From the NCBI GenBank assembly GCA_016169945.1, contig JADLSH010000363.1:682001-746000 (forward strand): a DNA stretch of 64,000 nt, in the 5' to 3' direction. The notes under the pieces were generated by a model that was not told the DNA's origin, ran no database searches, and saw nothing but the letters and a program-made list of their open reading frames with translations. The stretch is from Trachythela sp. YZ-2020 (lineage: Eukaryota > Cnidaria > Anthozoa > Malacalcyonacea > Clavulariidae). A program made the position numbers and the translations under genes. This document shows positions 56,396 through 64,000 of the stretch, in pieces (the first letter of the stretch is position 1; the number at the start of each line of letters is the position of its first letter).

Positions 56396-58560
56396 TTTAG
56401 CTCAAAACGAGCGATATTTCGCTCGCGATTTCTTTTTAAACGAAGTAAACAACATCGCGAATTTCCACCATCTTGAGTTTGAGATAGAACGCCGATGTTG
56501 TTCCGGTCATTTCCGAGTACAATACGATTCAGCTGTGTTCTTTGTGTTAAAAATAGGTTCACTGCGCGTACGAGATATATCTGCAATTACCCGCAATGCG
56601 CCCTAATGCGCTTTTAAGCAAAAACTAATAGGTTCTCAAGGAGAAAGGGCATTAATGAGTTAACTAGACTATCTGTCCATGATTCTTGGTAAGCCATTAA
56701 GCCGCAATGCGTTGTAATGCACCCATTGCTCGCGTTTCACTTCACCGATATTATCACTCTCATTCATTCTCTTTTCATATCGACAAAGTAAATTAAAACG
56801 AGATTCATGCTCACAATTTCTCTGCGAGTATACTTTTTACCTAACATTGCTCTGTGTCCAAAATTACGTTACAAGTTGCAGCAAAAATTGCCACGTGTAT
56901 TAACATGGCCTTAACTTAGCGCTACTTTACTCGTCAAGGGGAAAGCGTTGCTAATGATACGATAACCAGACTATCGATCTGCCCATGTCTTTTATTAACC
57001 CATTAAGCCGCAATGCACACCAATGGGCTCTTTGTTATTTTACCATGACAAAACAGTTCCATCTTGATGTTAGAAAAACAAGAAGAGACAAAAACCCATT
57101 GGTCGTAACTGTCGTGAACAAGTCATGTTCGACCTCGTGTTCGACGATGGGAAATAGTGCGGATCTATCTCGCCTTTTGCGTGCAGTATGCAAATCAATC
57201 TTTACTGATTGCAGAGGTGTATCGACACTCTATAGACCACTTTCATAATTCAGATGAGTTTAAATATTCTTTTATGTGCATTTTGATAAGCCTTATTGAC
57301 CTCGTTAAAATTAATAAAAATTTTTTTCAATTTGCATTTTTATTAATAGGCGGTAAGGCTTATTAATATAAATAAATAAATAAACTCGTCTCTGAATTAA
57401 AGAATGTCTATTACATCGGTCACCTTGATATGTTTACGACATTTACTGACTAAATGGAAACCAGGCTTAAACAAAACTACAAACTGTAATGATTTATATT
57501 TAAAATATATTATAACTTCAACAGTTCAACTTATGTGTAACTCAACGTTCTATGCCACGTGTTCGCGTCCATCAGTCACATGATAGGAATAGGATCACGT
57601 GATATCCTTACACATACTTTGGAAGCACGGCTGGCAGATGTGGTTAGCGCGCTGCCCCTTACCTCTGAGTTAAGCCGGCTATACAGCAGATCAAGTGCAG
57701 GGATTTACTCAGGTTGGGTAACGTCAGTGTGCTTGATAAACTCATGTAAGTTGAGATTGGTTGGTCCTCTTCTGTGCTTCGAGGGTTTTTCTCCAGGTAC
57801 TCCGGTTTTCCTCCCTGGCTAAAAACTAACACTTAGGCACTAACCTTAACTAACCCTCGGAACCTTTGTCAATTGGGTTGCAAAACCTGTTAAGGATTTC
57901 CGTCCACCTCAGAGTGGTAAACACAATAAACATAAACATTATTCGTTAAAATATGCCATGATGGATTACGAACTAGCCTACGTCATAGACATCTATGACG
58001 TAGGCTAATCACGAACAGGAAAGGGTTCTCCATTTATTCTCTACTGAAAAAATTCAGGCATGCAGTCCAAACGTCCCTGTTCTGACGTCAGAAGGAAATG
58101 TATCATATATAACAAATTAGTATGACATCCTGTTTATTCTTTTTTCATGTTCAACAAATATTATATATCATCCGGATAAAACTGACGATTTTCCATTTTT
58201 TCTGGTGAAAAAGCTTCTCCGGATAAAGACGCTCGCGCCTCAAGTTTTTTGTGCAAGAAACATTCAGATTTACTAAGCAAGTAAACATCACTGACAAAAC
58301 TGCGCAGCCTTTTTTACCAATTGAACAACATTGTCCCATTATTTGGGAAAGTTGACTGGATGGGTTAGGATATACAGATTAGGAAAGTAATATTACAATT
58401 ATTGTAAAATAGAGAGTGTATAGGCTAAGTACGTAATATAGGTAAACGAGATACTTGATGTAATCGGTCACTATCGCTAAAAAGCCCCAATGGGGAGTTG
58501 TATGTATATATTATTACTGTGATATACAGTTTTATAAACAGAATCACACTTTTCATGCTA
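56396..58560. other. Upstream flank of RPS6KA5, no supported gene
   Basis: It contains the kinase promoter region (56396-56600, no TATA box seen). A degraded GGCCATGTTAATACACG MITE lies at 56720-56920, and a partial repeat at 57090-57460 is shared with 16975-17120. A fragment of the TTTTCTCCAGGTACTCC SINE lies at about 57785. A short perfect hairpin lies at 57971-58008. Confidence 0.55.
57971..58008. repeat. Perfect short hairpin
   Basis: TAGCCTACGTCATAGA and its complement are separated by only a few bases. No U-run follows, and no element ends are recognised. Confidence 0.6.
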
Positions 58561-58567
58561 AAGACCC

Positions 58568-58890
58568 GCAGCATATCGTGTATAGACGCTACAAAATTTG
58601 ATCACGTAAGTCCGCTTCTTCGCCAACTAAATTGGTTACCAGCAGGCTACCTCGCGCCCAACTACCTCTGTGAGAAGCTGAGGGAAAGGTCTTCAATCCA
58701 CAACCGTAAGACCCGTAAATACGACTCCCTACAAATACCGCTGTTTAAAACCGCATCTGGCCAACGGTCGTTTGCTTATAGGGCTGTCAACATATGGAAC
58801 AATTTAGACAAGAAATTAAAAGACAGTTCCTCACTCAAAACAGTTAAGTCTGCGCTTAAGGAACATTTGCTCGCCAAAGAAAACGTTTAG
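58568..58890 (+). pseudogene. LINE 3'-end relic with internal deletion
   Basis: One frame of about 107 codons reads KFDHVSPLLRQLNWLPAGYL, then RKYDSLQIPLFKTASGQRSF and YRAVNIWNNLDKKLKDSSSL. This is the tail of non-LTR reverse transcriptases (LHWLP ... G.R.F ... WN.LP ... LK). The usual 25-30 residues between WLP and APNYL are missing. It ends just before the TIR element. Confidence 0.7.
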
Positions 58891-59095
58891 GGCCTCATTG
58901 TTAACCTGTACATAGAGATAGCTTTTAAAACACCCTTTAAAGGTAGGTTACAGTCGATTCTGCGCATGTGCGGTGAGTTTGTTATGAGTAGCCTACTCAT
59001 ATTACAATCATAACACGTTTCCAGTCCTAAAGCATAATAAACACACGCGCGGCCGTATAATCAATATTCATTCGACTGTCGCCATTGGAAGGAGT

Positions 59096-59323
59096 GATGG
59101 CTGATTCCGGCACATCAAGTACGTTCGGATGTAGATCCTTGAAATATAAGCCATCGTAGCAGATCTGAGGCTAGAAAAGAATACGACAAGAAAAGAGACG
59201 CATCTATAAAAGTGTCGTTATTTGATGCTTTCGAGAGGTGGAGAACGTTCAAAGAAGATCACAACCTCAAAACCGATCAGCATGTCGTAGAGTTTCTGCT
59301 CGATTATTACGAAACACGTTATG
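59096..59323 (+). pseudogene. Element plus-strand exon, copy 1 (unknown protein)
   Basis: From an ATG at 59096 the frame gives MADSGTSSTFGCRSLKYKPS then stops. In the +1 frame it continues RSEARKEYDKKRDASIKVSL and FDAFERWRTFKEDHNLKTDQ to a donor (TTATG|GTAAGC). The frame break is present in both copies, so a small intron or an ancient indel is likely. The helical W-x-x-x-K segment looks like a short DNA-binding or oligomerisation region, but I cannot name the family. Confidence 0.4.
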
Positions 59324-59894
59324 GTAAGCATATTAATGATGCAAATAAACCTTTGACCTTTTATGATGATTTTACGCTTTTATTTACTTTCTTTTACGTA
59401 TTCTGTAATGTTTTAGCAACGTAGAAACTCAAACAGAGAGCACAACGACAATGTGGCCATTTTCTGGCACTGAAGATGTGAGGCTTGTACATTGTATTTG
59501 TTCTCCTTACTAGAAGACGCTCTAATGAATTTGTTGAATCTTTGAGTTTGTTATACATACTGTATAATTTATGTCAAATTTTGTGTTGTTTATTTATTTC
59601 TGTAGAAAATAAATAAATAAAGTACTATGATAAGTGAGAATCTAAATATTAACATGTGAGCTTATTGTGTAATATTGTCTACCCATTATATTTCCAGTCT
59701 CATTCATTTTCTGGCACATGGTGCTTTGTTTTATCAAATAAATTTAGCCTAAGCAATTAAGAAGCTGATTTGAGACTCAATTCAGTCTTGCAGATTTAGT
59801 GATTTTACTTGCAGATTTAGTAATTGCATTGTTCGGTATGATATACAGTATTAAGATTTTTATATATGAAGTATTTACAATTTAGATTTGATCC

Positions 59895-60368
59895 ATGTCT
59901 GCCAGTAGTGGAGAAAGCGATGATGACTTTGGTGATGACATATCGGATCTGACTATCCAGCCACCAAACATACTGTCTCCTACTGATGATTTTCCTCAGT
60001 AAGTATATGTAAGCCATCAACAAAAGTCTGTTGTCAAACCTGTATTAAACAGGCACCCTTAGGGAGCAGGTTAGTGTCTGCTGAACAGAGGCTGTTAGGG
60101 TATTATTAAAGTGGCATAAACTGATAAAGAGTTAGTCTATAATGTAATTAGCCTTTCTCACAAAGCAAATATTAAAACTTGTCTTTATAGGATCCTACTT
60201 TTGATGAACCGTTAATAGATAAATGTAACTATAAATGGGCATGATGGAGATGAAGATGGAGATGAGCCTGAAGGTGGAAATAGCGAAGGAGGAACCAAGA
60301 CAACGACATCATCAGAGTACATCTCTACCGTAGAAGAGGTTACCCTACAAGAAGCCATAAAGATGTAA
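59895..60368 (+). pseudogene. Element acidic protein gene, copy 1, frameshifted
   Basis: The exon from ATG 59895 reads MSASSGESDDDFGDDISDLT and ends at a donor at 59998 (CA|GTAAGT). A second exon (from about 60191) reads DPTFDEPLI and later GDEDGDEPEGGNSEGGTKTT, ending at TAA 60368. Compared with the second copy, 8 bases are missing near 60222, so the frame runs into a stop. The product would be a small, very acidic protein. Confidence 0.45.
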
Positions 60369-60933
60369 AAGTGTATTGTATTTACAAACACTCTTATGTC
60401 ATTGATTACATCTATACATGGGAGTGTTTGTTGATTTATAGAAAGATGTATCGGGAACCTGTCTTGTGGTATCCTAGTCTGGCCATGTTGGTGGGAGATG
60501 GGCAGCTCAACCCAATAAGTTAATTGTTCCCATACTATTTTTAGTATTGAACTGAGCCACTAGTAAATAACAAAAACAAAACTGCCTGCTAGAACTTATT
60601 GTTAATAACCACATGCAAGAATTTGTTAACACAAAGGCTCTCCTCTTATTTATAATTCCATATGCAGCAAATAATGTGAACAGTCTATACATAAATTTTG
60701 TTACCTGTATTGACTGTGAATAACAATAACTTGTTCTGATCAGGTGAGAATCAGGGGAAATTGTGATAGGCTAAACAATAATTATATAGAATAATATGAC
60801 ACGATAAACTATAAAATTATGCACTAATAATATAAAGATGTGACAGAACAATTATCTTTTGTTTGTGCAGGCAAGTTAAATTGTCTGCTTTTAGACAAAA
60901 TAGAACATAAATAAAGGATCATATGCTTAATAT

Positions 60934-62081
60934 CTACAAGCGTGCAGGCCTATATCCTGTGTACACACCATTGGGTGAAGGGTAATGAGCACGTATGGCA
61001 ACAACACAGCAGCTTGGAACAACCCTTCTGGTACCCCTTCCCAACCTTCCATGTTGCCATAGTACATATTGTCTATATGCTGCATGGCGAAAACTTTGAT
61101 TATCTCTGACATTGTTCAGAACGAGAACATCCTCCCTGTGTCTCATTGCAATCTCCAGAACATTGCCATCAGTAACTACTTGTCTAAATACATTTGTTCT
61201 GTAAATGCATGGACGTCTTACTGTTGCACAGCATTTGTTCTCATCCTGCGTTGGCATAACAATGCAGTGGCCACAATTGCACCACTCAGGGGTTTCGTTG
61301 TCGGGATCTGGGCTTGGTGGTTGTGGTTGATCCATGCCTGCCAACTCAGCTTATATAAATATAATAAAAGCCGACATATAGTTTTCTTACCACCAACTGC
61401 TGTTCATGGTTGGCTTGATTTTCAGCAGCATCTGGCTCTTCATTTAAACGCCCCCTTCCAGTTCCACGACTTCCTCTTCCACGACCTCCTCTTACACAAT
61501 CTCCTCTTCCACGACCACCTCTTCCACACCCTCCTCTTGTTTGACCTCTCGCTCTACCTCTTCCATTAGCACGAATTCTAGCTCTTCCTCTGCCTCTACC
61601 TCGCTTTCCAGTTCTTGCATTGAGAAATCAGAATCCTAAAAAAGTATAGTGTGAAAGTGAATAAAACTGATCTTATATTAATGCAAAGAAAAAAAATAAG
61701 TATTTTATTCTTCTATCGATCTGAGGGTGACATCAGTGAGTTACATATTTCAGATATTTCCAGGCGATAATTGCAAATCATACATAATTTTTGTATATAA
61801 TATACACAAAAGATTTGAATACTTACTGTGTCTTCACTGTCACTCTCTTGGGCCCTTCTGTTGTTCATGCAGCATCCAAAATCGTCTCCATGGCACGCGA
61901 TAGAACAAAAGCTGTTTACGCTTTTACACGGACAATAATTCCGCCCTTTTTCGCGAAGACAGGCGCCGCGACAAGAACATGTAGTGATATTGTTGTCTAC
62001 ATTGGGCACTGCAGCAACACTTTCGATCACACTTGTTTCGAATTCGTCAAGCGAGAGGCTTTCTTCCAGTACTTCTGCCAT
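60934..62081 (-). CDS. CXC-cluster / RG-rich / P2X7-type zinc-binding domain protein
   Basis: Three exons (62081-61827, 61603-61391, 61344-60934) sum to 879 nt, 292 residues, all phase 0. Exon 1: an acidic start (MAEVLEESLSLDEFETSVIE), then a cysteine cluster CSCRGACLREKGRNYCPCKS ... CSIACHGDDFGCC, like CXC/Tesmin domains. Exon 2: RG-rich (RGRGRARIRANGRGRARGQT). Exon 3: EWCNCGHCIVMP, NKCC, then FRHAAYRQYVLWQHGRLGRG and PSCCVVAIR ... PSPNGVYTGY, the hallmark pattern of the zinc-binding cytoplasmic (ballast) domain of P2X7 receptors. No ion-channel segments are present, so it is not a P2X receptor. The exon 2 acceptor (AACTGGAAAG) was chosen because it alone keeps the RG frame; it is the weakest point. 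An in-frame upstream ATG at 62153 is possible. Confidence 0.72.
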
Positions 62082-62645
62082 GACTGCAACAACAACTCTG
62101 GCAACATGTTTCGAACGAGAGATGCCACATGAAATATTTTCATGATTATACACATTTATAACACTTCCAAGTCAATGAAGTCATTAAATTCCAAAAGTAA
62201 ACACAAATATTTATCATTCAATGATCGAACTCGCACTTTCAGGATTTCGCCGCTCTGGCTGTTGCCTTTTGATCTAGCTGACCACACAAGGTTCAATGCG
62301 GCCTCTTTATTCACGATTTTTCAATTAAAAGTCGTATAAAGATTTAAAAGTGTAGAAAAAATTCAGTGAAGTACAAATTGTGAAACATTGCACTCCTTTT
62401 TATGTCGAATGTACTGAATCATGTTCCGAACACCTGTTATGTACTTCATGTTATATAGTCAATGTGGTTCAAAACAAAAACAAAAAAATGTAAAGAATCG
62501 ACTGTAACCGTAGGTTACAGTCGATTCTTGTTATGAGTAGCCTACTCATATTACAATCATAACACGTTTCCAGTCCTAAAGCATAATAAACACACGCGCG
62601 GCCGTATAATCAATATTCATTCGACTGTCGCCATTGGAAGGAGTG

Positions 62646-62879
62646 ATGGCTGATTCCGGCACATCAAGTACGTTCGGATGTAGATCCTTGAAATATAAGC
62701 CATCGTAGCAGATCTGAGGCTAGAAAAGAATACGACAAGAAAAGAGACGCATCTATAAAAGTGTCGTTATTTGATGCTTTCGAGAGGTGGAGAACGTTCA
62801 AAGAAGATCACAACCTCAAAACCGATCAGCATGTCGTAGAGTTTCTGCTCGATTATTACGCATTGAGAAACACGTTATG
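62646..62879 (+). pseudogene. Element plus-strand exon, copy 2
   Basis: Same as 59096-59323 but with 7 extra bases before the donor, so it ends EFLLDYYALRNTLW instead of EFLLDYYETRYG. With those bases, the next exon (from about 62973) stays open: NVETQTESTTTMWPFSGTED and GYIVFVLLTRRRS. Without them, copy 1 meets a stop. The internal frame break after YKPS is shared with copy 1. Confidence 0.4.
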
Positions 62880-63532
62880 GTAAGCATATTAATGATGCAA
62901 ATAAACCTTTGACCTTTTATGATGATTTTACGCTTTTTATTTACTTTCTTTTACGTATTCTGTAATGTTTTAGCAACGTAGAAACTCAAACAGAGAGCAC
63001 AACGACAATGTGGCCATTTTCTGGCACTGAAGATGTGGGCCTTGTGGGGTACATTGTATTTGTTCTCCTTACTAGAAGACGCTCAAAAAGCAGCATGTGT
63101 TCGCCAGGTAATGAATTTGTTGAATCTTTGAGTTTGTTATACATACTGTATAATTTATGTCAAATTTTGTGTTGTTTATTTATTTCTGTGGCAAGCTTTG
63201 TAAAATAAATAAATAAAGTACTATGATAAGTGAGAATCTAAATATTAACATGTGAGCTTATTGTGTAATATTGTCTACCCATTATACGCATGTTTTCCAG
63301 TCTCATTCATTTTCTGGCACATGGTGCTTTGTTTTTATCGCAAATAAATTTAGCCTAAGCAATTAAGAAGCTGATTTGAGACTCAATTCAGTCTTGCAGA
63401 TTTAGTGATTTTACTTGCAGATTTAGTAGCAAGTAATTGCATTGTTCGGTATGATATACAGTATTAAGATTTTTATATATGAAGTATTTACAATTTACCA
63501 GATTTGATCAAAATCCTATTGGCGAAGAAACC

Positions 63533-64000
63533 ATGTCTGCCAGTAGTGGAGAAAGCGATGATGACTTTGGTGATGACATATCGGATCTGACTATCCAGCC
63601 ACCAAACATACTGTCTCCTACTGATGATTTTCCTCAGTAAGTATATGTAAGCCATCAACACAACCCTTAAAAGTCTGTTGTCAAACCTGTATTAAACAGG
63701 CACCCTCAGGGAGCAGGTTAGTGTCTGCTGAACAGAGGCTGTTAGGGTATTATTAAAGTGGCATAAACTGATAAAGAGTTAGTCTATAATGTAATTAGCC
63801 TTTCTCACACAGCAAATATTCCCCATTTTTGGGTACATGTTTTAAAAAACTTGTCTTTATATACCATATGATTTATGTATGTACAGTATTACTGTACATG
63901 CATGCAAGTAATACATACTTAATGCACAATTTAGATTGGATCCTACTTTTGATGAACCGTTAATAGAGGACGTATTAAATGTAACTATAAATGGGCATGA
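63533..64000 (+). CDS. Element acidic protein gene, copy 2, intact, cut by window end
   Basis: The first exon 63533-63636 is identical to copy 1 (MSASSGESDDDFGDDISDLT). The second begins at 63935 after a TTTAG acceptor and reads LDPTFDEPLIEDVLNVTING without a break, so here the frame is intact. The continuation, seen in copy 1, is rich in D, E and G. No domain is recognised. Exons upstream of 63533 may be joined to this one. Confidence 0.5.

Larger units (their letters stand above)
58946..62509. mobile_element. 3.56-kb TIR element carrying a P2X7-type zinc-domain gene (copy 1)
   Basis: The left end GGTTACAGTCGATTCT and the right end AGAATCGACTGTAACC (starting 62494 with the A run) are perfect inverted repeats of 15-16 bp. 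GTA stands just outside both ends (58943-58945 and 62510-62512), consistent with a 3-bp target duplication. It carries a three-exon gene on the minus strand and several exon-like pieces on the plus strand. I see no DDE transposase here; one may lie in the plus-strand pieces or be absent. The superfamily is not assignable by eye: 3-bp duplications occur in PIF/Harbinger and Academ, among others. Confidence 0.65.
62513..64000. mobile_element. Second copy of the TIR element, partial at window end
   Basis: It begins GGTTACAGTCGATTCTTGTT directly after the GTA following copy 1 and matches copy 1 over its whole visible length, in the same orientation. It lacks an 18-bp segment near its left end that copy 1 has, but keeps at least ten short segments (about 4-80 bp) that copy 1 lacks. 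The part holding the P2X7-type gene would lie beyond the window. Confidence 0.75.

Noticed and set aside
60934..61344. A P2X7 receptor gene
   Set aside because: Only the cytoplasmic zinc-binding domain is present; no membrane spans or ATP-binding ectodomain exons are seen.

Overview
The window looks like nuclear DNA of an invertebrate animal, most likely a cnidarian. It is AT-rich. Its genes are split by short GT-AG introns, and its conserved proteins are plainly metazoan. It is saturated with short inverted-repeat elements (MITEs), tRNA-derived SINEs and 5'-truncated LINEs of the kind common in cnidarian genomes. The phylum is an inference from repeat style and gene structure; no marker gene fixes it.

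Layout, left to right. The last coding exon of an MCM8-like helicase gene (+, 260-376) faces the convergent CAAP1 gene (-, 5 exons, 1945-5547). CAAP1 is head to head with OMA1 (+, 8 exons, 5773-11929), with only 225 bp between start codons. A gene-poor stretch of about 17 kb follows. It holds one small secreted cysteine-rich protein gene (non-coding first exon near 21.2 kb, coding exon at 26.2 kb), a LINE tail and many MITEs and minisatellites. Next comes an intronless CUB/LDLa single-pass membrane receptor (-, 29494-31509). MTIF2, mitochondrial initiation factor 2 (-, at least 16 coding exons, 34207-42345, first exon not found), is divergent from intronless PRORSD1 (+, 44741-45238). The MTIF2-PRORSD1 pair is also adjacent in human. 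RPS6KA5/MSK (-, 17 exons, 47300-56395) is complete: its exons sum to exactly 772 codons including the stop.

The right end (58946-62509) is a 3.56 kb element with 16-bp terminal inverted repeats and a 3-bp flanking GTA. A second, partial copy follows head to tail and runs off the window. The first copy carries a three-exon gene (-) that joins a CXC-type cysteine cluster, an RG-rich linker and the zinc-binding cytoplasmic domain known from vertebrate P2X7 receptors. On its + strand it also carries unrecognised exons that are partly broken in copy 1. This is the most novel object here.

Functionally the host genes are housekeeping. OMA1 and MTIF2 act in mitochondria, PRORSD1 in tRNA proofreading, MSK in nuclear stress and mitogen signalling, CAAP1 in apoptosis control and MCM8 in recombination repair. 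They are separate transcription units, not an operon. Exon models were built by hand from reading frame, splice sites and family similarity. Phases were checked by summing exon lengths; no alignment was run.
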